Part shown: positions 25,462 through 33,883 of the stretch, in pieces | How the letters are laid out: the number at the start of each line of letters is the position of its first letter | Numbering within the stretch: position 1 is the first letter of the stretch | Source: an uncultured Kiritimatiellota bacterium | GTDB taxonomy: Bacteria; Verrucomicrobiota; Kiritimatiellia; RFP12; UBA1067 | Assembly (NCBI GenBank): GCA_934667425.1 | Contig: CAKULV010000024.1 | Span: forward strand, 1 to 47,512 | Length of the DNA: 47,512 bases | Direction: 5' to 3' | The notes under the pieces: generated by a model | Database searches by the model: none | The model's input: only the letters and a program-made list of their open reading frames with translations | Told to the model about the DNA's origin: nothing | Position numbers and translations under genes: made by a program

Positions 25462-28400
25462 TCACTCGGCGTCCATGAGGTCGGTCCAGTCGTACACGCA
25501 AAGCGCCCCGCGCACAAGGTCCGCGAAGCCGCCCGTCCGCGTCTCGTCCGCCACCAGCGCGGCCCATGACGGCGGCTCGCGCGCCGTCTCGGCGCCCGCG
25601 AAGAGCTGCGGCTCCAGGAAGCGCGCGTGCGCGGCCGGGATCACGGCCCGCCCCTCGGCGCGCAGCAGCGGGGGCGCGCCCAGCGCCTTCGCCACCTCGC
25701 GGGCCGCCAGCATCAGATCCTCGGCGCGGCGCGCCACCAGCGAATCCCCCAGGGCCATGAGGCAGCGGGCGATCTCCTCGTCGCCGGGCCTCTTCCCGTT
25801 CGCGTCGTGGCGCGACCGCCCCGTCTCGCCGAAGCCGCGCAGGTCGGCGACGGCGACGGCCCGCCCTTCGGCGAGCGCGGCCTTCATCGCGTCCGCCAGG
25901 AATTTCCGCGACGGCGCGTCCGAGACGACCAGCGCCGGCGGCAGGCCGGACGGGCTCGCCGGGTGCGCATAGACGACGGGGATCATCGTGCCGTCGGCGC
26001 GAGATAGCACGACGCCGTCCTCGGCGGGGATCGCCGCGGCGGACAGCTCCGCCAGCTCCCGGATCCCCGTCACCTCCCGCACCTTCGCGCGCGTGGGGCG
26101 TCCGCGCCGCCCGAAGGCCGCCAGCTTGTCGCGGTAGACGTCGTAGATGCTCAGCTCTCCCGGCAGGTCAAGGACGCGTCCCGTCGGCGTGACGTTCCTG
26201 ACCGGCGGCGGCTCCTCGGCGATGCCCGCGCGATCGCCCCGGCACTCGTATCCCAGGAAACGGCGGCGCACGGACAGGTGGTCAGCCTCGTAGGCGCCCT
26301 TCCTCCCGCCAAGCCATTCGGACATCCAGCTGAACATCACCTCCTTCTGGGACCGGTACCAGCTGTGCGGCCCCGGAACCGAGACCTGCGCCACCTTGCC
26401 GGCCGCCCCCATTACGCCATAGACCGAGCGTGCGTTCGCGAGGAGGGCGTCCGCGCCCATCTGCGGGAAGAAGTCCGACTCGGACGTGGAGATGAGAATC
26501 GGCGATGGCGCGCGCAGGCACACGATGCCGAGATGGTTCAGCCCGTGGGCGAGCTGGCCGAAGATCACCTGCTCCGCATCCTGCGGGCCGCAATTGTCGT
26601 AGACGTCGCGCACGGTCGAGAGAAAGCCCGACGGCGCCGCGCAGGCCACCCCCTCAACGAAGGCGTTGACGTAGGCCGAAAGCGTGCCGCCGCCGCTCAT
26701 GCCCGCCACCCCGATCCGCCCCGGGTCGACCACGTCCGTCCGCGAGCGGAGGTAGTCCACCGCCCGGATGCCGTCGAATATCCGCACCTGCGCGGCGGAC
26801 TCTCCGAGCAGGAAGGCCCGCAGGCCGAGATTGTTGTGCTCGGCCGTGGACGACCACGTGCTGCGCCCGTCGCGCTGCTGCCCGCGCTCGCCCTGGCACA
26901 CGGGGTCGTACACGAGCACTACGAACCCCTTCTCCGCGCCCACCGCCCCCGCGTTCGAGTACGTCGGAGCGGACTTGCCGTCGAAGGAATGCCCGCACGG
27001 CACGGCGATCGCCGGGAACGGCCCCTTGAACCTGTCGGACGCGGGCACGTAGAGATGCCCCGTGACGTGGAAGCGCGGGCGGCTCTCGAAGATCACCTTC
27101 TCTACGCGGTAGGCGCCGCGCGGGATCACCCCGACCGTCCGGGCGTTCAGCGGCGTTCGCGCGGGGAAGCCGCCAAGGGCCGCCACAGCCCGCTCGCGGA
27201 CCTGCCGCTGGTGCGCGGCGACCTCGGCCGGGGTCTTCAGCGCCAGCCACTTCGCGTCGCACGCGCGATCCGCCTCCGCGACGCGGCGCAGCGCCGCGTC
27301 GTATACGCTGTACACCAGTGGATGCCCCGCCTCCGCGACGCGGGCCTTGCCGAGATCCGGCAGCCGCGCCGGCTCCTCCGGGCCCTGCGGCTCGTAGCGC
27401 AGCGTCCAGAACTGCCAGCGCAGGCGGTTCGAGATCCACTCGTCCTTGAAGGACGGCATGTAGCGCCAGGTGCCGGCGCACTTGAAGTCGGCCATGACCG
27501 GCAGCTTAGCCGCGATGTCGCCGAGCTGCTCGCGCGGGCGCACGGTCACGGTCTCCGCGCCCGTCTCGATCGTCTCCAGCGCGGCGAACAGGAAGTCCGC
27601 CGGGCCGATCGTGGCGCCGCCCACGCGGATGCTCGGCGGCAGAAAGCGCGAGACGTCCATCGCGCGCGCCGCCGCGACGAGGTCCGCGCGCGTCACAGCC
27701 ACCGGCTCCGTCACGCCCCTGGGCGCATAGAGAAAGCCGTAGACCTTGCCCGGGAGATGCGTCTGCTCCCCGCGCAGGAACGCCACCGCCGCGAGAAAGC
27801 AGTCGGCCACGCACCAGCTCGCCGGGGACGAGATCGGCCCGAAGTCCTTTCCGAGCGCGGCGCGGATCGCCGGCACGTCCGAGCGCGCGATCGCGGTGCG
27901 CGGCCGCTGCCGGGCCAGCAGCTTCTCGCAGTCGGTGATCTCGAAGCGGGGGTCGGCCTTCAGCCGCCGCACGAACGCCCTGAGCCGCGCGTAGTAGAGC
28001 TTCGTGTCCTCCGGATCGCGGTGCGGGCACGGCACCCACTTGCCGAATTCCGTCATGTTGCGCTTGTCCCAGTTCAGCCCGTCGGGGTGGCAGGTCACCA
28101 CAGCCATGTGCGGATGCATGTAGAGCGTCACCGCGCCGTAAGTCGCCATCTCGTCGAGCTTCCGGTCCAGGTCCGGCTGCGGCTTCGGCGGCAGGAACGA
28201 CTCGAGGTGCAGGTCCTTGTAGTAGGGGCGGTGGCGCTGGTTGCAGTACCACACCTCGCCGCGCTTCCCCGAGTCGGCGTAGACGCCGCAGCCGCCGCCG
28301 AAGAACGGGATGCCCATGTCCGCGTAGAGGTAGAGCGCGACGATCGTGTTGCCGTTGCCGGGCAGCACGCTGCACATGAGCTTCTCGCGCCCGGTCGCCG

Positions 28401-28779
28401 CCATGATCATGCCGTTGCTGAGATACTCCTCGGAGGCTGCGTGCCGGTAGGCCGCGTCGAAGTCCTCGATGTCAGTGGCCTCCGTGATGTTCGGATGCCA
28501 CGTGTGGTAGAGCGTCTGCGAGCCGATGACGTGCGGCTTCAGGGCGTCCATGATGTCCGTCCGCCGCCAGTCGACTATCTTCTTCGCCTCGTAGCCCACG
28601 AAGCAGAAGTGTCCGCGCACCCCCTCCTCGGCCAGCAGGTTGGCGATGTCCTTGATCGGCTCTGCGGCGAATTCCTCCGTGTAGTTCTCGGTGTCGAACC
28701 AGAACATCACCTCCGTCCTCGCCTGGGCCTGGCAGGCCCACAGCGCCAGCAGCGGCAGCAACAGCGACATTTTTCCCAT
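25462..28779 (-). CDS. Secreted fusion: polysaccharide-deacetylase-like + acetyl-xylan-esterase-like alpha/beta hydrolase
   Basis: Unusual 1105-residue exported protein with signal peptide LLLPLLALWACQAQA. Residues about 22-310 resemble NodB/polysaccharide deacetylases: VMFWFDTENYTEEF opens with the metal-binding Asp position, HTWHP holds candidate metal His residues, and LYMHPHMAV a later His. Residues about 310-430 form a helical linker domain. About 470-830 is an alpha/beta hydrolase of the acetyl-xylan-esterase/DUF type with nucleophile GMSGGG, acid region STSESDFF and His in GPHSWYR. About 830-1105 is a second, degenerate alpha/beta segment with VAVADLRGFGET. The ATG at 28779 follows AAAGGAAA. 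It could remove N- and O-acetyl groups from one glycan. Substrates are unknown. Confidence 0.75.
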   Translation of the reverse strand: MGKMSLLLPLLALWACQAQARTEVMFWFDTENYTEEFAAEPIKDIANLLAEEGVRGHFCFVGYEAKKIVDWRRTDIMDALKPHVIGSQTLYHTWHPNITEATDIEDFDAAYRHAASEEYLSNGMIMAATGREKLMCSVLPGNGNTIVALYLYADMGIPFFGGGCGVYADSGKRGEVWYCNQRHRPYYKDLHLESFLPPKPQPDLDRKLDEMATYGAVTLYMHPHMAVVTCHPDGLNWDKRNMTEFGKWVPCPHRDPEDTKLYYARLRAFVRRLKADPRFEITDCEKLLARQRPRTAIARSDVPAIRAALGKDFGPISSPASWCVADCFLAAVAFLRGEQTHLPGKVYGFLYAPRGVTEPVAVTRADLVAAARAMDVSRFLPPSIRVGGATIGPADFLFAALETIETGAETVTVRPREQLGDIAAKLPVMADFKCAGTWRYMPSFKDEWISNRLRWQFWTLRYEPQGPEEPARLPDLGKARVAEAGHPLVYSVYDAALRRVAEADRACDAKWLALKTPAEVAAHQRQVRERAVAALGGFPARTPLNARTVGVIPRGAYRVEKVIFESRPRFHVTGHLYVPASDRFKGPFPAIAVPCGHSFDGKSAPTYSNAGAVGAEKGFVVLVYDPVCQGERGQQRDGRSTWSSTAEHNNLGLRAFLLGESAAQVRIFDGIRAVDYLRSRTDVVDPGRIGVAGMSGGGTLSAYVNAFVEGVACAAPSGFLSTVRDVYDNCGPQDAEQVIFGQLAHGLNHLGIVCLRAPSPILISTSESDFFPQMGADALLANARSVYGVMGAAGKVAQVSVPGPHSWYRSQKEVMFSWMSEWLGGRKGAYEADHLSVRRRFLGYECRGDRAGIAEEPPPVRNVTPTGRVLDLPGELSIYDVYRDKLAAFGRRGRPTRAKVREVTGIRELAELSAAAIPAEDGVVLSRADGTMIPVVYAHPASPSGLPPALVVSDAPSRKFLADAMKAALAEGRAVAVADLRGFGETGRSRHDANGKRPGDEEIARCLMALGDSLVARRAEDLMLAAREVAKALGAPPLLRAEGRAVIPAAHARFLEPQLFAGAETAREPPSWAALVADETRTGGFADLVRGALCVYDWTDLMDAE

Positions 28780-28795
28780 GACCGATTTCCTTTCT

Positions 28796-29989
28796 TCAGA
28801 CCTTGAGGTATATCCCCTTCTTGTGAAGGGCCCAGAGCAGCAGCCAGCACAGCGCGACGTAGCCTGCGGCCAGCACCAGCTCTCCGCCCGCCGGCGGCAG
28901 CAGCTTCGCCAGCCCGCCGAAAACGTTCTTCGAGACCTGCGAGAACGGGATGAACTTCTGCGCGAGGTAGATCGTGATGGCGTTCATGCCTATCACCTGG
29001 AAGAAGAAGATCCCGCGCGTGAAGCCGCATACGTCGATGAGATAGTGGAACAGCGCGAATGCCGCGACCGAATAGCCGCCCACCACGAACGTGAACGACG
29101 CGCTCCACAGCTTCTTGTTGATCGGCATCGACAGCTCCCCGAAGCCGTGGGCGATCCAGAGGCCAAGGCCCGCGAGCGCGGCGGCCGCGCCGAACATCGC
29201 GGCCACGCGGCGTCCGTCGGGCAGGGTATGGCGCGTACGGCGCACGAAGTCGCCCGTCAGGATGCCCAAAAGCGCCGTGCCCACGGCCGGGATGTACCCC
29301 AGCGCGCTCTGGTTGTCCGCGATGCCGGCATAGGGCGAGAGAATGCCCGGCATGAAGTGGCGGTCCACCCAGCCCGAGAGGTTGCCTACGATCGAGAACG
29401 GGCCCGTGCCGAACTCGCGCACCACCGCCAGGGAGTCCGGCACCACCAATGTCTGCGCGTCGGGCGCGGGCACGAAGGCGAGCAGCAGCCAGTAGCCGAT
29501 GGGGAGCGCCAGCGCGAGGAACGCGAGCGTGCGGCGGCGGCACGTCATGAAGAGCATGGCCCCGACGAACCAGGCAACGCCGATGCGCGACAGCACCGCC
29601 CCCATCCTGAGCTGACCCTGCAGCAGCCCGTTGTAGACGAGGCCCAGCGCGAACAGGGCAAGCGCTCGGCGCAGGCAGCGGAGCGCGATCGCCCCGCGCG
29701 TGGCGCCCCGCGCGACCTGGCTGGCGTGGGAGAACGGCCACGACACGCCCGCGAGGAAGAGGAAGAGCGGGAAGATCGTGTCCTCGAAGCGCAGGCCGTC
29801 CCACTCGACGTGGCGGAACTGCTGCGCAAGCGCGCAGTCGGGGAACCCCAGCGCCGCGCACAGGCAGATGACAAGGCGGCCGAATCCCATGATCATCAGC
29901 ATGTCCATTCCGCGCAGCGCATCCAGCGACAGCAGCCGCCCTCCAGGGGATGTCGCCGCCGAAGCGGCTCTTGCAACAGGTGTTTCCAT
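28796..29989 (-). CDS. HGSNAT/NagX-like membrane acetyltransferase (DUF5009 type)
   Basis: Polytopic inner-membrane protein, 397 residues and about ten hydrophobic segments. RLLSLDALRGMDMLMIMGFG is the conserved first helix of heparan-alpha-glucosaminide N-acetyltransferase/NagX proteins, followed by HVEWDGLRFEDTIFPLFLFLAG, which holds the conserved His and Asp. These proteins acetylate amino sugars across a membrane using cytoplasmic acetyl-CoA. NagX-type genes occur in N-acetylglucosamine loci, which fits nagB nearby. It sits 16 nt upstream of the deacetylase/esterase gene and 12 nt after the DUF4838 gene, so the three are probably one transcript. The direction of acetyl transfer in vivo is unknown. 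Confidence 0.85.
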   Translation of the reverse strand: METPVARAASAATSPGGRLLSLDALRGMDMLMIMGFGRLVICLCAALGFPDCALAQQFRHVEWDGLRFEDTIFPLFLFLAGVSWPFSHASQVARGATRGAIALRCLRRALALFALGLVYNGLLQGQLRMGAVLSRIGVAWFVGAMLFMTCRRRTLAFLALALPIGYWLLLAFVPAPDAQTLVVPDSLAVVREFGTGPFSIVGNLSGWVDRHFMPGILSPYAGIADNQSALGYIPAVGTALLGILTGDFVRRTRHTLPDGRRVAAMFGAAAALAGLGLWIAHGFGELSMPINKKLWSASFTFVVGGYSVAAFALFHYLIDVCGFTRGIFFFQVIGMNAITIYLAQKFIPFSQVSKNVFGGLAKLLPPAGGELVLAAGYVALCWLLLWALHKKGIYLKV

Positions 29990-30001
29990 CGTTTCCTCCA
30001 G

Positions 30002-32419
30002 CTACTTCAACTCCTCGATCGTCACGCCGCAGACCTCGGCCTCGGAATCGCGCCCGCACCAGAAATGGAACATGAAGAGGCTCGCGAAGTCCGGCTTGTC
30101 GCAGACGGTCATCACCGCGTTCTCGCGCACCCACCCGTTCGATGATCCAGAATGGAGCGGACGGGACGGCACCGAGACCGCGACCTTGTGGTCTTCCGTC
30201 TTGTTCTCGAACGGCTCGAAGTTCGCGGAGAAGAAGTAGCCGTGGTAGTGCTTGGCCGCGTTCACGTGGTCCCAGCGCGTCAGCCAGGATATCAGGTACG
30301 TCCTGCCCGGCAGCAGCCCCTCCTTCGCGCCCACGCTCTTGTAGACGCGGACGTGCTGGTTGGTGCCCTGCGTGAATCTGAAGCCCGTCCCGTCCGGGTA
30401 GGCCTCGAAGGTGCTGCCGCCCGTCCCGGCGCCAATTGGCTTGAAGCCCGTGAGCGGCTTGAGCCCTGCGCGCGCGATCTCGGCGAGGCGTTCCTCCGGC
30501 GTCATGCGCTGGCCGGGCACGATGCGCGTGCGCCGCAGCAGCTCTGCGTCCCACGTCAGTGGCTCGCGGATGATGGCCGACAGGCGCCCGTTCTCCTCGA
30601 ACGCCGCCTTCGACGGGCCGCCGAAGAGCGGGCCGAGCTCGGGCCAGCCCTCGACGTAGCGCATCTTGCCGTCACGGAACAGATCCGCGATCATCGCCTT
30701 GCGAGCGTCGAGCGCGGCGAGGATGAGATCGCGCGTCTCCAGCGTAGGACGCGCAGTGTACCGGACGTAGAGCGAGGCGATCTCGCCGATGTTGCGGACG
30801 TAGTTCCATTCCGTCCGGACGAGCTCCAGTCGCTTCCGCTGCTTGCCGGAGAGGCCTTCCGTCCGCTCCGCCTCCGCGAGCGCGGCGTCCATCCGCGCGA
30901 TGCGCGCCGGCGTGTAGATGGTCGCCAGCGCGTCTATGGGGTCCAGCCGCTTCGTGCGGTTGATCGTGGCCTCGAAAAGGTCGTCCGCGCACGTCGAATT
31001 GCGCTTCTCCACCTTCGAAAGCGGCATCTCGAGGTCGTCGTAGAAGAGCTTCATCGCCTCGGCGGCCGGGCCGAACGCGCCGCGGTAGTAGGTCGCAAGG
31101 CAGGAGATGGCGTCCGTGTTGGGATCCTCGATCAGATTCCCGTAGACCCAGTAGGCAGGCCCCTCCATGCCGAACATCTCGCCGTTGCCGCACCGGTAGA
31201 TGCCATTCATCCCATAGCGGTAGAAGCGGCGCACCTGGCTGACTAGCCCGGCGATCGAGCACTTCGGCGAGAAGCCGGGCAGCTGGTACCAGCCCCAGTT
31301 GTAGATGTAGTAGGTGAAGCCGTGCGGCACGACGTAGCCGTTCCACCGCCGCATGTGCTCCTCCTCGTACTGGCACACCTCTATCATGACGTTGGCGGGG
31401 AACGCCTTGAACGACTTCGGCGGATGGGCCGTCGCCCCGTAGCTCAGGATCTGGACGAGCTTGCCGGGGCGAAGGCGCATGATCTCCTCGGCCACGTCGC
31501 GGTGGAACAGCCAGTACTTCTCGCTCCAGTCGTCCCCCGTGCCGTGGAACCTGCGGCACTCGTCGCAATGGCAGCGGTCGCCGCCGTCCTGCTGCGCGAG
31601 TTCGCAGACGTCGGCTCCGGCGTCGTAGCGGCGCAGCAGCTCTTCGACCAGGAGCCGTCTGAAGCCAGGGTTCGAGATGCAGCAGGCCTGGGAGCCGTCC
31701 GTCGAGCCCCACGCGCGCTTGCCGCCCGCGTCCATCGCGAAATACTCGGGATGCTCCTTGAAGTACTTCTTGCGCGGACAGGCGCTGGGGTAGGTGTGGC
31801 CGCCGTAGGTGTGGAACGCGCCCGCGCCGTAGATGCCGTTCGCGAGGTTGAATGCGTAGTTGAACGTGCGGCCGACCTGATACGCGCCCTTCACCGAAGC
31901 GCGGTCGAGGCAGCCCTTGGGCACGCCGAGGCGCTCGAGCTTCGGCACCTCGCGGCCGATCCTGCCCGGCATAAGGAAGAGCACTCCCATGTAGCCCTTC
32001 ATGAAGCGGACGGTTGCGAGCGCGCTCGGCATGACGCACCCCTTGCAGCTGTCCGGACGGGACCCGGTGCGGTCGCGGCCAAAGAAGTAGAGGTCTCCGC
32101 CCTTCTCCGCGATGGCGTTGTCCCAATCCCTGAAGTCGTCCGTAAGCAGCCCGGCCTTCCGGGCGAACGCGCCGCCGACGAAGATGCGCCCGCCCTTCGC
32201 CGCGGCGCCTTCATCGCCCTTCACCACCGCGACCTTGGCGCCCATGGCCTCGTCCATGGCGGAGCTCAGCTCGTCGCAGACCAGCTTGAGGCCCTGTTCC
32301 ACGCCGTCATTCCCGGACGCGGGATAGACGATCTTCCACCCGTCCCCCACCTCCACGCCGGAGGCGAACCCCAGCGTCGAGGCGAGCAGGCACAGTCCAA
32401 ATGTAATCCGTATTTTCAT
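30002..32419 (-). CDS. Secreted DUF4838 (GH20-clan-like) protein
   Basis: Exported protein of 805 residues with signal peptide FGLCLLASTLGFASG. The N-terminal alpha/beta domain (about 25-160) resembles the small domain that precedes alpha-glucuronidase and GH20 barrels. The DUF4838 barrel follows, with FKEHPEYFAMDAGGKR, AQQDGGDRCHCDECRRF (candidate metal or structural Cys/His cluster), and FTYYIYNWGWYQLPGFSP. A helical part and a C-terminal jelly-roll-like domain (about 640-805) may bind carbohydrate. DUF4838 proteins are common in mucin and plant glycan loci, but their activity is not established. Its leader and first 19 codons lie in a 165-bp repeat also found at 33719-33883. Confidence 0.85.
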   Translation of the reverse strand: MKIRITFGLCLLASTLGFASGVEVGDGWKIVYPASGNDGVEQGLKLVCDELSSAMDEAMGAKVAVVKGDEGAAAKGGRIFVGGAFARKAGLLTDDFRDWDNAIAEKGGDLYFFGRDRTGSRPDSCKGCVMPSALATVRFMKGYMGVLFLMPGRIGREVPKLERLGVPKGCLDRASVKGAYQVGRTFNYAFNLANGIYGAGAFHTYGGHTYPSACPRKKYFKEHPEYFAMDAGGKRAWGSTDGSQACCISNPGFRRLLVEELLRRYDAGADVCELAQQDGGDRCHCDECRRFHGTGDDWSEKYWLFHRDVAEEIMRLRPGKLVQILSYGATAHPPKSFKAFPANVMIEVCQYEEEHMRRWNGYVVPHGFTYYIYNWGWYQLPGFSPKCSIAGLVSQVRRFYRYGMNGIYRCGNGEMFGMEGPAYWVYGNLIEDPNTDAISCLATYYRGAFGPAAEAMKLFYDDLEMPLSKVEKRNSTCADDLFEATINRTKRLDPIDALATIYTPARIARMDAALAEAERTEGLSGKQRKRLELVRTEWNYVRNIGEIASLYVRYTARPTLETRDLILAALDARKAMIADLFRDGKMRYVEGWPELGPLFGGPSKAAFEENGRLSAIIREPLTWDAELLRRTRIVPGQRMTPEERLAEIARAGLKPLTGFKPIGAGTGGSTFEAYPDGTGFRFTQGTNQHVRVYKSVGAKEGLLPGRTYLISWLTRWDHVNAAKHYHGYFFSANFEPFENKTEDHKVAVSVPSRPLHSGSSNGWVRENAVMTVCDKPDFASLFMFHFWCGRDSEAEVCGVTIEELK

Positions 32420-32526
32420 GCGTCTTTCCTTTCGCTATCAGCCACACCATCCCGACCCGGAGACGGAACGCCAGATTGCGGACGTTCGCGCCCCGTGCGA
32501 TACGGGTCCCGCCACCCTGACAGTCG
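32363..32526. repeat. Leader repeat, copy A
   Basis: About 164 bp, matching 33719-33883 with roughly nine in ten bases identical by eye and one 1-nt gap. It covers the first 19 codons and Shine-Dalgarno of the DUF4838 gene and the whole gap up to 4 nt before the acyltransferase stop at 32530. Confidence 0.9.
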
Positions 32527-32529
32527 ACG

Positions 32530-33573
32530 TCACTGGATCATCCCCTTCAGGGATTTCGGCAGCAGACGCGCCAGGGCTGCGCAAAGCAGCCAGCAGGCGG
32601 CAAAGACCACGAACGTGCCCGCAAAGCACTTCGCCTTCAGACCGAGTACGGGAAAGAGAAAGACCGTCAGGACGCGCCCGACCAGAATGTGGACGAAGTA
32701 GATGCCCATCGTGTACCTGGAGACGGCCAGCAGCGCCTTCGCGGCAATGGGCGGAACGCGGCCCGTCGGCAGCATGGCGAATGCCGCGACAAGCGCAAGG
32801 GCCGTCGCCAGCATCTGGAGCCCGCGGTAGTAGAAGCCGTCCGGCACGACGAACACCTTGACGTTCATCAGGAACGCCGCGACCGCCAGCCCGAGCGCGA
32901 CGGCCAGCCAGCGCGAGCCGGTCGGGACGCGCGCAAAGGACTCCCTCCTCATGCCCAGCAGCAGCCCGACGCAGGCATAGGACAGCATCGGGATGACGCG
33001 GCCGAGCGGATTGCGAACCTCGTAGATGCCGTCCTTGAAGAGCCAGAAGTTCACGCCCGAATATTCGAGGGCGACGGCCGCCAGGCAGACGAGAGACAGC
33101 GCCCATGCGACGCGCTCGGCCCTGACCAGGCGAAAGAACGCCGCAAAGAACGCCGTCAGGATCAGGAGCACGGCCTGAAACCACATCTGGGACCCCAGGG
33201 CCTTCGTCGTCCCCAGCAGCAGCTGCAGCCAGAGGTCCCGGAACGTGCAGGCGAACTCCGCCGAGAGCGGCGCCAGCGCCTTGAACACGGCGAACGTGAC
33301 GAGCGTCCACCCGACGAACGGCAGGGCCAGCCGCACGAGGCGCTTGCGCATCCACGCGCCGTCTGTGGCCCGGAAATGCGCGGACGAGAAATAGAACGTC
33401 ATAAGCATGAACACCGGGACGGCATAGGGGATGCAGGCGTTGACGAACCGGAAGAGCCACGGTGCGCCGCCATGCGGAAACGCCTCCCAGAAGTTCCAGA
33501 AATGCGTGTTCACCACCGCATAGCACATGAGAACCCGCAGGAGCTCCAGCCCTATGTTGTATTTCTTCTCCAT
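32530..33573 (-). CDS. Acyltransferase family 3 (OafA-like) membrane protein
   Basis: Integral membrane acyltransferase of 347 residues with about ten helices. It opens YNIGLELLRVLMCYAVVNTHFW, the usual first helix of acyltransferase-3 proteins with a conserved His. It continues with the VPVFMLMTFYFSS and KRLVRLALPFVGWT segments and ends with SRYTMGIYFVHILVGRVL. These proteins move acetyl or other acyl groups onto extracytoplasmic sugars. ATG 33573 is chosen because AGAAAGG lies 6 nt upstream; the frame is open further upstream, but that region holds the remnant gene. It is one of two unrelated acyltransferases in this glycan locus. Confidence 0.85.
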   Translation of the reverse strand: MEKKYNIGLELLRVLMCYAVVNTHFWNFWEAFPHGGAPWLFRFVNACIPYAVPVFMLMTFYFSSAHFRATDGAWMRKRLVRLALPFVGWTLVTFAVFKALAPLSAEFACTFRDLWLQLLLGTTKALGSQMWFQAVLLILTAFFAAFFRLVRAERVAWALSLVCLAAVALEYSGVNFWLFKDGIYEVRNPLGRVIPMLSYACVGLLLGMRRESFARVPTGSRWLAVALGLAVAAFLMNVKVFVVPDGFYYRGLQMLATALALVAAFAMLPTGRVPPIAAKALLAVSRYTMGIYFVHILVGRVLTVFLFPVLGLKAKCFAGTFVVFAACWLLCAALARLLPKSLKGMIQ

Positions 33574-33604
33574 GTCTTGCCTTTCTCCATCAAGTCCCGG
33601 GAAG

Positions 33605-33775
33605 TCATTCCGGCCTGAACGCGACGAAAACGCCCTCGCTTGACCGCAAGGGGAGGCGGAAGAGCCCGTCCTCGCCACGTTCCGCCCGCAGCTTTCCGCC
33701 AACGCCCATCGCGCCGACGGCGAATCCCAGCGTCGAGGCGAGCAGGCACTGTCCAAATGTAATCCGCATTTTCAT
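33605..33775 (-). pseudogene. Remnant of a deleted secreted protein (signal peptide fused to C-terminal scrap)
   Basis: A 56-residue frame starts MKMRITFGQCLLASTLGFAVG, nearly identical to the DUF4838 signal peptide because it lies in copy B of the leader repeat. It is followed directly by GLFRLPLRSSEGVFVAFRPE and TGA. The tail resembles the last beta strand of many glycoside-hydrolase C-terminal domains ('G.y.l.L.sgegvFV'). I read it as a gene that lost its whole middle by deletion. It still has AAAGGAAAG before the ATG and lies 31 nt before the acyltransferase, so it may be translated as a leader peptide. Confidence 0.6.
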
Positions 33776-33883
33776 GCATCTTTCCTTTCGCGATCAATCA
33801 CAACATCCCGACCCGGGAGACGGAACGCCAGATTGCAGACGTTCGTGCCACGTGCGATACGAGTCCCGCCACCCTAACAGTCG
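33719..33883. repeat. Leader repeat, copy B
   Basis: About 165 bp matching copy A at 32363-32526 in the same orientation. It covers the start of the remnant gene at its left and the last 29 codons plus stop of the six-hairpin gene at its right. Both copies end at the same bases (CAGTCG on the plus strand), which marks the boundary of the duplicated unit. Confidence 0.9.

Noticed and set aside
26278..28806. Very long plus-strand open frame opposite the deacetylase/esterase gene
   Set aside because: Its product is dominated by Arg, His, Ala and Val with no domain, the typical shadow of a GC-rich gene on the other strand; the minus-strand frame has a signal peptide and clear motifs.
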